Assembly (NCBI GenBank): GCA_016802295.1
Contig: JAESIW010000200.1
Span: forward strand, 568,107-632,106
Direction of reading: 5' to 3'
Length of the DNA stretch: 64,000 nucleotides
DNA from: Brachionus rotundiformis
Lineage: Eukaryota; Rotifera; Eurotatoria; Ploima; Brachionidae
The position numbers and the translations under genes were made by a program. The stretch's first letter is position 1. Every line of letters begins with the position of its first letter. Below the pieces are notes generated by a model. The model ran no database searches. It was not told where the DNA came from and saw nothing but the letters and a program-made list of their open reading frames with translations. Shown piece after piece: positions 35,301 through 44,709 of this stretch.

Positions 35301-37722
35301 TTTATTAATTGTAAATTTAATTTATTGGAAAAAATTTATTTCCCATTTTAATTATATTCCCATTTTTCTTCAATACGGATGGGGTGACATAATCGAGCTT
35401 TGACTGTACTTCAAAATTGTTATCTTCCTTTTTGAAATTGGTTCCTCTTCTTCAACATCAGAAATTAAATTAATTAAACAAAATTCATTTAATAAGATAA
35501 TAAATTGGGGTACTTTAGGATTCAATTTTAATCGAATAAATGTAAACTATTAAAAATTAGTGTTTTTTATTTAATTTAGTGTAAATTAATTTTTTTATCT
35601 CTAGTCCTAATAATTGGGCAACAAAATTAAAATTTTGGGGTATTCTTTTTAAGTTTTATGGTCATTTTAATGGTCTTTGATTTTATACATAAAAAATACT
35701 CTAAATCTTATTTTTTTCTTAATCTGAAGGAGCTATAGTTCGGTACAGAAAACAAATAAATAAATCATTTTAATTTTAATTTTGGATAATAATTTTGAAG
35801 AAAAAAAATATCCAATTCTTAAAAGACTTTCTATGAAAACAGATTAGCTAAAAAATGATAAATTATCTATGAACATATATTACTTGATCAAAATAAAACT
35901 CTTTAAAAATTAAAAATTTTGATTATAAAAGAATGACGTCCTGACAGAATTGACCAAAGTTAGCTCTTCAAGTATTGAAATTTCAAATTTACTCAACCAA
36001 ACAAGCCGAATCTGGAAGCTAATCCACTGGCCAGAGTTTGTCGGCTCTCAGATGTTTTTTATCGAAATAATCGAGTGCTTGTCCAAAGCCATTACCAAAT
36101 ATGCCAACCAAATAAAAGACTTGAACATAAAGACCCAAAATTCCCAATCCAATCTAAACTCAAGCGAAAACCAGAACAACAGTTATCAAAAATTTGGCTC
36201 AGAGTTGGACTGTTTTCAGAGAATAGTGATCACAGTAAATAATCTGGAAAAAGTGAGCGATGCATTCAAAAGCTTTTATCACGATCTGGATTTTGACAAA
36301 TACCACTCTCAGGCAGAAAAACAGGATAAAATAAAGCTTTATGAGATAAATAAGGCTCATTTGGAGATAGTTATTAACAACACATGTGAGTCTTTGGTAC
36401 AAGTTATTGAACAAAGCTTGGAAATAATTGTCACACACAAAATTTTAAAAGAGCTTGGCCAGCACATGTTCTATCTGCTTGAGTCACCCGAGTCCAGTTC
36501 AGCCAAGGAAGTAAATGGCAAAAAAACTTTTTATTTAGATAAATTTTTATCATTTTTTAAATTGTCAAGTCAATCACTCGGCTCATCGAGTACTTGGACT
36601 CGAGTTTTCGAGTCTATCAGCCGATTGCCTTCAAGTCAAATTTTGATCTGCTTCTTAGGATACAGTGGATTCATCTCTTGGACCAAATTGAATCTGATCT
36701 AAACAAAGACAAATCTGTAGTGTTCAAAGATTAATTTTTATCTATTTTTTTAAATTAAATTGTTTCCAATTTAGAGAAGTAGTGTATTTTTTGGAAAAAT
36801 GTACGAGTGCTTGGACATATTGGTGGAATTTTTCAGTGCTGAGAACCAGGGCCTTCAGGTCGACTTTTTGAAGTCGGTCGAAAAGTTCAAACAGCTTAGA
36901 AAATATCTTAATTATTCTAAAATGGACACTCATAAGTTGATTCAAACATACTTTCAAGAAATGGTCGAGTTGCAAAATTCACAGAGATTTGGCGAGAATG
37001 GTAAATTAATTTGCCGCGCTTGTTACCATTCTAGAGATGAAATTTTGGCAGTTGAGAGTATAAATTCTGTTTATTATTTATTAAAAGATATTTTGACAAT
37101 TTTTAAAGTTCTTAAATGCAAAAATTTGTTGCCAATGGACCAAAATGGCCTCAGTGATCCAGTGCGTATCTTCAAATCAATTTTTAATAGTTACAAATTT
37201 TTTTTTTAGTATGTAGAAATTGAGCTAAAGCCAAAGCATGCTTTTTTGACAAGTGATAAAAAATCGACCAGTGTCGTGAAAAAAAATCTAAATCCAACCT
37301 TTAATGAAACATTTGAATTGTAAAATTTAATAAAAGATAATTCATGTTTAAGATAAAAAGTGTTTATTTAAAAGCAAAATTTCAGAAAAATACCTCAGTC
37401 AGCCAGGTCATGTGATCCACTTTACAGTTATGGACCACGATATTGTCTGGACAAATGACTTCGAGGGTGAGGCATTTTTGGAATTGACTGCAGTGCCCCG
37501 TTTAAAAGGTGAATCAGGAGATATTAATTATAAAGAACTTAAGTATTCTGAGTTGATGTTGATTCGGCCTAAAGGTAACAGTAAAGAGTTATTTTTGGAT
37601 TTTTTTATCACTTTTATTTAGATTCACCAAGCAAGATTATTGATGTCTTAGAGTATCGAAAAGACCAAGACAAAACAGCTTTTGAATTCCTTAAAGAAAG
37701 AAAAGACATATTATATATTTGA
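23311..37722 (+). CDS. BAIAP3/UNC13D (Munc13-4) family protein, 18 exons, ~1247 aa
   Basis: Phase-consistent exons: 23311-23573, 23628-23715, 26222-26476, 26532-26977, 27029-27550, 27607-27724, 30926-31047, 31224-31463, 31703-31742, 31895-31971, 32021-32144, 35932-36510, 36570-36716, 36775-37057, 37109-37161, 37210-37319, 37399-37574, 37622-37722. Order: basic Ser-rich N-terminus; REKLYCEIIYTIKHKIG helix; C2A (DLEAKDANGFSDPYCML ... DIWDHDDES); MUN/MHD region (WIAYSKC, IREVFP, VEWIEKN, NDVLTELTKVSSSS); C2B (LLPMDQNGLSDPY ... VMDHD ... DFEGEAFLEL). Calcium-coordinating Asp pairs are visible in both C2 domains. In animals this family primes regulated secretion by binding SNAREs and membranes, so a cytosolic, membrane-recruited role is inferred. 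Length fits the family (~1100-1200 aa). C2A carries a basic Ser/Asn-rich insert of ~80 residues. The start codon and first two exons are the least certain; the joins near 31742/31895 are tentative. I cannot say whether it is closer to BAIAP3 or UNC13D. Confidence 0.88.
24640..25135 (-). pseudogene. LINE RT C-terminal relic inside intron 2
   Basis: On the minus strand, decayed sequence contains KIKIYNAVMGATLMYGSECW, then LRWLGHELRMK and GGIPSITWR. These are hallmarks of the region downstream of the RT palm in RTE/pol-like LINEs (YG-x-E-x-W, R-x-x-WLGH-x-x-R-M). Several stops and shifts interrupt it. It lies inside the 2.5-kb intron between exons 2 and 3 of the BAIAP3/UNC13D-like gene. Confidence 0.7.
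28136..28500. repeat. MITE with ~60-bp inverted repeats, nested in the MULE-type element
   Basis: The left arm TTGGGGTTGTGAAGTTAGTT is matched by the right arm ending CTTCACAGCCCCA, with TTTCAATTCAGAAAAA shared further in. The flanking TAAAAAT on both sides fits a short target duplication. A second, one-armed copy lies at 51893-52135. There is no coding content. Confidence 0.7.
28469..28815. repeat. Left copy of a 347-bp block flanking the gap
   Basis: This block and 29350-29696 are the same length and agree apart from about half a dozen substitutions. They flank the run of N. It covers the end of the nested MITE plus MULE-type element sequence. Confidence 0.85.
28816..29349. other. Assembly gap, 534 N
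   Basis: A run of undetermined bases inside the 3.2-kb intron between exons 6 and 7 of the BAIAP3/UNC13D-like gene. The frames that appear to run across it are artefacts. Confidence 0.99.
29350..29696. repeat. Right copy of the 347-bp block flanking the gap
   Basis: Near-identical direct repeat of 28469-28815. It continues to the right into sequence homologous to the complete MULE-type element at 56.3-57.2 kb. Confidence 0.85.
29865..29957 (-). pseudogene. MULE transposase C-terminal tail relic
   Basis: A 30-codon minus-strand frame encodes NIPLEKKRRPGRSKETTSAL. This is the basic K-R-x-x-G-R-x-x-K-A-x-x-A-L tail that follows the SWIM zinc finger in MULE transposases. Nothing else of the gene is attached. 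Confidence 0.5.
30200..30545. repeat. Fold-back MITE with ~130-bp arms
   Basis: The left arm (GGTATTGTGAAATTTGCAGC ... AAAATATCAAAAATGC ... GGTACATCCTTTGTAC) is matched in inverted orientation by the right arm (ending GTTTCAAAGTGCCCC). The spacer is only about 60 bp. The 110-codon minus-strand frame covering it is a by-product of the repeat. Confidence 0.65.
32560..32850 (-). pseudogene. LINE RT relic, same clade as 24.6 kb
   Basis: The minus strand encodes LQDAAKSTGLEINGIKTKAM, then IEWVSQFIYLGSTISE. This is the RT motif block after the F/Y-x-D-D box (G-L-x-I-N-x-x-K-T-K ... F-x-Y-L-G-S-x-I-S). A short WLGH-like trace follows at the 5' side of the plus strand (near 32595), implying an internal deletion. 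It lies in the 3.8-kb intron between exons 11 and 12 of the BAIAP3/UNC13D-like gene. Confidence 0.7.
33371..34850 (-). mobile_element. LINE copy B (CR1/L2-like), 5'-truncated, TAC tail
   Basis: The minus-strand frame from about 34815 encodes LPLIWKMANVTLLFKKG, NYRPVSLTS, QHGFMPKRSCSTN, DFSKAFDRVSH, GVPQGSVLGPLLF and the KYADDTKV catalytic box. The thumb and C-terminal RVVNVWNSLPQYIVNSES motif follow, ending at a TAG at 33424-33426. The only break is one TGA (33703-33705), shared with copy A at 8118-8831. The element lacks ORF1 and the endonuclease (5' truncation) and ends in (TAC)n. It sits in an intron of the BAIAP3/UNC13D-like gene in the opposite orientation. Confidence 0.9.
34880..35060. 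other. Cluster of hairpins, candidate structured element
   Basis: This stretch is clearly less AT-rich than its surroundings and contains three consecutive perfect or near-perfect stems: GGAGCA...TGCTCC, TAACTTAA...TTAAGTTA and GATATCGACA...TGTCGCTATATC. Related words CCTTGGGCCCG and CCATGGGCCTG lie at either side. No coding frame. It could be a structured RNA, a SINE or the end of a transposon; I cannot tell which. Confidence 0.4.
35061..35931. other. Intronic AT-rich sequence, nothing recognised
   Basis: The rest of the large intron before the ELTKVSSSS exon. I see no coding frame, repeat arm or RNA gene. Confidence 0.4.
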
Positions 37723-38427
37723 AAATTATAAAAAATTGCTTAAACAGTTATTAAGTGTAAATAAAATTAAAAAAAAAGTAGATTTTTTATTTTTCTAGAA
37801 AAAAATTATTTTAGCAAATTGTTTTTTCTAAAATTTGCAACCGTCTACTAAAAGACGTTGATACTTTTAAGATACATTAACAAATCTGACAAAAAATTAC
37901 AAAAAATATTGTTTTTTATTTTTTGCAGCTTAAGAGCTTTTGAAACAAGTAAAAATATAGCCATTTTCTATAGTATTGGATATTTGCTCTTATTATTTAT
38001 CCAAAAATCTGACAATTTATTAGTTTTTGGTTCTAATAAAAATTGGTAATTTCTTTTTTCACTTCTCTCCAATTTATCTCAATTTTCTTCATCTGATGAG
38101 TTTGATCACTTGTTATAACCCAAATTTAATGTTTTATTAAAGAACAATACGCTATTTGCATTGAATTTTGGACCTTTTTTATTTTTTGAAATATTTTAAA
38201 CTTTTTACTGTAAAAAACATCAATTTGGAGAACTTTTTAAGGGCTTCCGACAAACTAAAATTAATTTAGAGACACTTAACAAAATTTACTAGAATTTTGA
38301 GAATAAAAAATGGAAATTTTTTGCAAAATTAATTTACCGTAATCTCGGGTTTCATAATGCGAGGTTAAAAAACGAAAATTCGGGTTTAATCCCGGCATTA
38401 AACATGTGATTTGAATTTTTTTCGAAA

Positions 38428-38853
38428 ATAGTTTTAAGGCCGGACTAAAACTGAAATTTTGATTTTTATGTCACATTAAATCTCTTCTAATAGCTTCTAT
38501 AACACCATCAACGTCAAATAAGATGAGCACTCCAGATACCGAGCCAGATATCACAATTCCTAAAAAGAGGGGTAGAAAACGTAAGAACAAAAAAACAATT
38601 GAAAGAGAGTTAGCTATGAGTTCTAAATAAATAAACCAGTATTAATTAACCAGTTAACCTTTTTTTTTAGTATCTTTTACATTTTAAATTTTTTTTTAAA
38701 TCGAATTTTCACTTTTAATGCACGCATTAAATCCAAAATGTAATATTTTCGAATAAAAATTTTAATTAATTTTTTTTGTAAAAAAAATTATTTTTGCGCA
38801 TTTAATGAGACATTAAAATTAAAATTTCAGTTTTAGTCCGGCCTTAAAACTAT
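38428..38853. repeat. MITE nested in the MULE left TIR, 8-bp target duplication
   Basis: The left arm ATAGTTTTAAGGCCGGACTA and the reverse complement of the right end are identical for about 30 bases and similar for ~55. The octamer TTTCGAAA occurs directly at both sides (38420-38427 and 38854-38861). Inside, on the plus strand, a short frame (about 38485-38630) encodes TIPKKRGRKRKNKKTIERE, an AT-hook-like basic tail of transposase type, so this is probably a deletion derivative of a larger element. Confidence 0.75.
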
Positions 38854-39194
38854 TTTCGAAAGGTATCCATGAATTTCGACAAACAATTTTCGACAAATTA
38901 AATTTTGACAGAAAAAATTCGACCAAAAAAAATTCGGCCAAAAAAAAATCAGACATGTTATATTTAGACATTACTTTATTTGACACGAAATATTCGACAA
39001 AAAAAAATCAATTAATCAATTTTAAATAAATTTTCTTTTAAGAAAAAAATCTTTAATTTAATTATCAGATTATTTATATTCAATTAAAAAAGACAGAAAT
39101 TTAAGATAAGACATGATATCACTTTGATTATATCCTAAAATGGCTTGATTCAATTTTTCTTCCAATACAATATACCCCTTTTTTCGCTTGTTAA

Positions 39195-40559
39195 CTAGAC
39201 CAGTTTACAATTGTATGTACAAATTTCTGTATTTGATTGTTCAAGTTTTAAACTATTGACCAAATTTAACAAATGAGGATGAGTTTTGATAGTGGACTGC
39301 AAAGCGTAGTGCCACCCTTTAAGGTTATTATTAGTACGCGGTAAACCTTGAAGGGTCCTATTGAGACAATTCCATTGTTCAATCTCGAATTGTGGCGTTT
39401 TACGTTTTGCATAGCGGCCCTTAGACTTTGTTCCAATGTAATATTGCTCAAAATATTTATACAACTTTTGTAGGTCATTGTTTGGTAAATTTTTTTTTAA
39501 AGTCTCAAACGCACTAATCACGTAATCGACTGGTACAAAGGCTAAACAAGCAAGCATTTTACAATACAAACGGATTTGGTTTTCTTCATTTGTTGCAACC
39601 ATGTACGAGGTTACAACACCATATTCTTGAATATGACGCCATATACACTTTTTTAAATGAAAAAAACAACCATGGATCTCACAGTCGGGAAAAATCTCTT
39701 CAATTGAATTTATCAAGCCAAGCTCAAAGTCGCATGATACAGACAATGGATCATTAATCACTTTTCCTTTTAATATTTCAAAAAATTTCGTGTACGTTTC
39801 TTGCTGCTTATTAACAAACAAAGCGTAAACAAGAGGCAAATTTTTCCCATTTTTGATTATATGTAATGTAAAAAGTTGCTTGAATAGGATCGGTGCAGCG
39901 TCAAATGTACCATCACATAACCAACGCCTATTTTCACTTAACAATTGGAGATTTTTTTCTGTAGCAAATATCAACATTCGATTTCTATTGTCAATATCAG
40001 GTATATAATTATCGTACAAAATGAAACTGTCATATTTAAATGATATTTTAAAATCGTCATGTAGTTTGAAATTCAAGTCATTTGGAATTTCATAATTTTC
40101 ATATGGGTCAATCCTCGCATTTCTACATAGCTGTCTAGCGGCGTTGTATTTTGGCAAGTTAGCTGCAACTTCTTCGCTTACATTTTTTTGGCACTCAAGT
40201 ATAATTTTTCTTGCACTGGAATCAGGTTTTTCACTAGCCAATGTTTTTATTTTTGACTTCACCGCCTTAACATCTGTTTTAATTGTTGCCTGATGCTCGT
40301 GGTCTTTAATATAATAAATAGGCAAATTATGGCCAAAAGTATACACACTACGAGGACAATTTGGAAATTCAGTATTGTTGCATCTCCAAGTTATTTTTCC
40401 CCTTGTTTATTTGTAACCAGACTTATATTCATATTTTTTTTCATCGACTAAAAGCCAACTATGTGTACCATCTTTTTTGTTACGAGAAGACTTAATTAAA
40501 TTTAGACCACCATTCAAATTCAAATTCAAGTCACCAAACAAACATGACAAGTCGTCCAT
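39195..40559 (-). pseudogene. FLYWCH-MULE transposase with one in-frame stop
   Basis: The frame is continuous over 455 codons apart from one TAA between YKSGYK and TRGKITW, inside an N-terminal FLYWCH-like zinc-binding region (W-x-x-V-D-x-x-x-Y ... W-R-C-N ... C-P ... H). The MULE catalytic domain follows, with WLCDGTFDAAP (first Asp), LPLVYALF, SCDFELGLINSI (second Asp), HGCFFHLKKCIW and an acidic region. No frameshift is seen. The protein ends without a SWIM finger. It is either a recently inactivated transposase, a sequencing error, or an allele with a premature stop. Its own TIRs flank it. Confidence 0.8.
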
Positions 40560-41034
40560 TATTTATCTAATTTAGATAATTGTTTATGAGAATAAAAAAA
40601 ATAAGTGAAAAAATCAAAATCAAATTTAGTCGAAATGAATTTTTCGAATTTAAAAAAAGTTTGTCGAATTAACACATGACGAACTTTTTTATGTCTAATT
40701 TAGTTAGTCGAAATTTGAGTTGTCGAAATAAACTTGTCGAAAACTAGCAAATTCTTTTCGAAAAAAATTCAAAACAAATGTTTAATGCCAGGAATAAAAC
40801 CGAATTTATGCTTTTTAACCCCGGGGTTGTTTCCGCGAGTTTACGGTAACAAGGTTCATTGAGTTATTTTTCATAGGATTTTCTCAGTTAATGAGCAAAT
40901 GTGCATTGATCTTTTTTTGACCAAATAAATAAAAAAAAGTTTTAATTTTTAGCTAAAAAGTTTTTTTCAAAAAAAAATGAATTTTTTTATAAAAAAAGAA
41001 TCTTCCTTTTAAAGCAAATTAATATTTGCTTTAA

Positions 41035-41400
41035 GACTTTTGACCAAGTGCTTTTGATCGACAATTTAAGCAACGAACAAAAAGCAATTGTACATGCGAA
41101 CCGGTGTCGAAGTTGTATGAAGCAATTAAAAGATGAGACATACATTTTCTAATCAAGTCACTTGTCGACGCTGAATAGGCTCAATCCAAAATATTGCAAG
41201 ACATGGGCTTGACTTGACCAAATCTACGCTGAGTTAAATGAATATGAAAAATGCATTCACAATTACACTAAAGTCCTGGACTTGAGCCTTCGAATGAAAA
41301 TGTGAAAAACCTTTTAGCCCAAGCGAAAACTTTGAATTTGAGCAAAAGCGTCCAACTTCGATGAATCTGATGCGCCCATAGTCAGTCACTGAAGTCACTA
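41035..41400 (+). pseudogene. TPR-protein pseudogene (DNAJC7-like repeats)
   Basis: Decayed coding sequence in shifting frames: FDQVLLIDNLSNEQKAIVHA then NRCRSCMKQLKDETY; later LNEYEKCIHNYTKVLDL; and after a +1 shift EPSNENVKNLLAQAKTLNLS. The spacing and residues (L-x-x-Y-x-x-C/A-I-x-x-Y-x-x-V-L-x-L-x-P) are those of consecutive tetratricopeptide repeats. The run resembles the last TPRs of DNAJC7/TPR2-type co-chaperones, but that subfamily call is weak. No introns separate the pieces, so a processed copy is possible. Confidence 0.55.
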
Positions 41401-41674
41401 AGAACGAACAGAAGAATAATCGAATTGCTAAAAAATCTTAAAAATCCATTTTCTTTGATGTAAAAACAATTTTTTTAAGAACAAAGGCAATTATTAACTT
41501 TTAATTGAAGAGTTAATTTTTGAGCATTTTCGATTTTAATTTATCGAGCTTTAAATTTGTGAAAATAACTTTTATATCAATTTAAAATTGAAATTTAATG
41601 TATTTATTAATGTATTTATTTTATTAAATTAAATGTTCTATTTATTGTTATTTTGAAAGAAGTTTTTTTCTTTT

Positions 41675-43134
41675 TTAGTTCCAAACAATTAATTCATTAA
41701 AAGACGAGCTAATAAAATTTCCGCTTTGCAAAACAGCTAATTCTAAAACAAATGATTTGTGTAGGCTTGAAGTAAATTTAAGTGTTCCATCAATTGGATT
41801 CCATACTTTTAGACTTTGATCCCAAGATGCACTTAACAAATCACCATTGTCTAAAACATGCAAGCAATTTCTAGCACAAATAGTACTCGTATGACCAATT
41901 AAATATCTAATCAATTTATTTGTTTCCAGATTCCAAATGGCTATTGTGCCACTTAAAAAACCTAAGGCTAAATATCCATTTTTTAAAATTGCTGAAGAAT
42001 AAACATAATCTGTATGTGATATTGAATTTAAAATTGCACCAGTATTAACATCCCAAACTTTGACTGTTTTATCCGAAGAGCAACTGAGCAAATTTCCATT
42101 TTCCATTTCAATGATTTCATAAACTATTTTTGTATGACCAACAAGTCTTTTTTTTAAAATTCCATTTTTGGAATCTCTTATCACAATATCAAAATTTTTT
42201 AAAATGTCTTGACCAATAGCCAAATCATCATTTTTCAGCACAGTTAAACACTGAATGCTTTCATTTATATGAACAATTCGTTTCAATGGTTCGCCATTTG
42301 TTAATTTTACATCCCATATTAAAAGTGCTCTACTGTACATATAACCAGCAACCAAGTCGCTATTTGACAATAAACCAAAAACAATAGGATGTGAATATCC
42401 ACTCGATGTCAAATTTCTTTTGACAACACCTTTTTCAATATCCCAAATTTGAATATAATTACTTCTACTTCCTCTTACTAAATCACCATTTGGCAAAGGT
42501 TGAATTATAAAGTAATCATCAGTTAAAGGAATCCTTAATTTAATAGTTCCATTAAAACGAGCAGTTCTTGTATATAGTTTTGACGCAAATCTTTTTGATA
42601 AAAATTAAATCCAATTTCATAAATCCAAATTAAATTTTATATTTTACTTTTTGGTACTTGAATGTGTCGAAGCAGTTATAGTTACATTTGTTCTGAAAGA
42701 AAAAGTAGCCTTAGTTGCAAAAGATCTTAAAAAAAAACTTACTCGGACTGAGATGAACATTTACAAATTGGCAAATTATTTTCAGAGACACATTGACCAC
42801 TTTTAGCATTTTTTCCTCGGCAGTAAAAATGACAAACTTTCGTCTGCATCAAGTTTTTTGAATCACACACCAAATAATCATTTCCATTTATTGTAACCAA
42901 ATTGTTTTTGTTGTAAATGCTGTCGGCACATGATGAACATTCTGGTTTGTTCTTTGTTAAACATGAATTACAACTAAGCTTACCAAAACAATTCCAGCAT
43001 AAGCTAAACGCTTTTGTTGAACAATTGTCTGGTTTGCATGTATTTAGCCAGTGCTTTGAATTTTTTATACTTAGTCCGTTGGTTGAGGCAACAAGAGCAG
43101 TTAGAAAGAACAAAATTTTAGCTATTTTCATCAT
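41675..43134 (-). CDS. Secreted Cys-rich / WD40 beta-propeller protein, three exons, ~450 aa
   Basis: Exons 43134-42743, 42692-42648 and 42590-41675 join in phase with GT-AG introns of 50 and 57 bp. Residues 1-20 form a signal peptide (KILFFLTALVASTNG). A compact domain of ~105 residues follows with about sixteen cysteines (WNCFGKLSCNSCLTKNKPEC ... ICKCSS). The 45-nt middle exon encodes a Thr/Ser-rich linker (TNVTITASTHSSTK). The last exon encodes about seven WD40-type blades, clearest in SCSSDKTVKVWDVNTG, GFLSGTIAIWNLETN and SASWDQSLKVWNPIDG. No membrane segment other than the signal is seen, so an extracellular propeller is inferred, which is unusual because WD40 proteins are mainly intracellular. 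The function is unknown. Confidence 0.8.
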
Positions 43135-43433
43135 TTATTAAACTAAAAAAAAGTAATTATATCTTTTGTTACCAAATGTTAGCAAAAATTAAGTATTTGT
43201 TGTTTTTAAATTGAAATTTTAATATAAAAAATTAAACTTTATTCTTGATTTATTCTTCGTAGATAAATGTTTAAATGTACTTTTAAAAGCGTCTTTTTTG
43301 TATAATTGTTACTTATCTTTTCGCATCAATTCTTATAATTAGTTTTAGAGGTTAAAAATCACCTTTATGCTATTCATATTACATTAACCAGAACAACAAG
43401 TTTATGTTAAACTCAATGCAGCGGATCAACTAT

Positions 43434-44196
43434 CATTAGGTTGTTTAATAGGTTTTTTTTTTTTTTTAGAGTTTATAAAATATGATTAAAAAATAAAATA
43501 TAATTAGTCACTAAAATAATTTCCTTCGCTAGAAATACACATCTCCCATCTTTCTGGCAACATTTTGATCCCTCGCTCGTAGAAGCTGGCTGGTTTCGAG
43601 GTGAAATATTGACTGATGTCTTTTTTGATTTCCTCCAAGTCTGAGTAATTTTTTTCACCGAGGAAGTGCTGCATGGATCGGAACAAATTGTAATCTGAAG
43701 GAGCTAAGTCTGGTGAATAAGCTGGGTGAGATAAGACTTCCCAGCCTAGATTCTCTATCATGTTCCGAGTCGTTTTTGCAACATGCAATAAGAATAATCA
43801 TGTAAAAGAATAACTTTTCGATCTCCTTCAGCTCTGTGTGGCCGTTTTGTTTCCAAAGCGTGACTCAAACGTATCAATTGTTGTGAATAAAGGTCTGCGG
43901 TTATCGTTTGCCTGGGTTGCAGTAGCTCATAATAGATTATACCCTTCTAATCCCATCATACACAAAGCATGACCCTTTTTCCATGAATTTCGCGTTTCAC
44001 AATTGATTTCTGAGAGTTTGTGCGGGACCCATTTACCGGTCTTTTGGATCTTTCCTAATGCTTTTAAACTATTCCAAACGGTGCCATTTGTTACAGACAT
44101 CTATTTAGCGAGCTGTCTTGTCGACCGACCGAAAGAACAAGAGTTGCTCTTTCAAATGATGTACAACATTGCATAAAAAAATTAAACAACCTAATA
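43434..44196 (-). mobile_element. mariner element, internally deleted
   Basis: Terminal inverted repeats ATTAGGTTGTTTAAT occur at 43435-43449 and, inverted, at 44181-44195; the sequence TTAGGTTG is typical of mariner ends. The minus-strand coding remains include a helix-turn-helix end (VTNGTVWNSLKALGKI), a shifted middle, and a final block HPAYSPDLAPSDYNLFRSMQ carrying the third catalytic Asp of the DD34D triad. A large part between the DNA-binding and catalytic domains is missing, and several frameshifts are present, one just before the second-Asp HDNARPH block. Non-functional. Confidence 0.85.
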
Positions 44197-44709
44197 TTTA
44201 TTTAAAGATATCTTTTACAAAAAGAATATGTAAATTTTAGAGATAAGAAATTTTGAAATTTATAAATCACTTCTTTTCTTAAAAATAGAATCTATGGATG
44301 ACTCATCCAAGCACTTAATGGCTGCGAACTCAGCAACTATATACAACTAGCTTGGAACAGCCAGAAGATATTGAAATACTAATAAAAATTGCTACTCTTA
44401 AAATTATTTTAGTTGCATATTTCTTCAAGGAAGTCTTGAACAAAATAAATATTATTCTTTTTTTATTAAATTAAATTAAATTTAGTTTTTTTTTATTATA
44501 ATTTTTCTTAAATTGTAAATAATTGTTGAAAAAATAAAATAATATGAACAAAAGCAAAATGATTTTAGGCCACTTGATATTTATTTGAAATTAAAAAGGA
44601 ATAAAAATTTCATTCTAACAATTTCTTAAAACAAAACAAAAAATGAATGTTAAGAAAATTATTTTCATATTTATAAAATTTTAGAAATAATTAAAATTTT
44701 AATTTGAAA

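Larger units (their letters stand above)
38334..40849 (-). mobile_element. FLYWCH/MULE transposon with ~100-bp TIRs
   Basis: The left end (38334-38427, starting TTACCGTAATCTCG) aligns with the reverse complement of the right end (40750-40849, starting TTACCGTAAACTCG) over about 100 bp, including GGCATTAAACAT and TTGAATTTTTTTCGAAAA. Both subterminal zones are crowded with TTCGACAAA/TTTGTCGAA words. The transposase gene lies between, on the minus strand. A separate MITE is inserted in the left TIR. I could not settle the target duplication. Confidence 0.75.
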
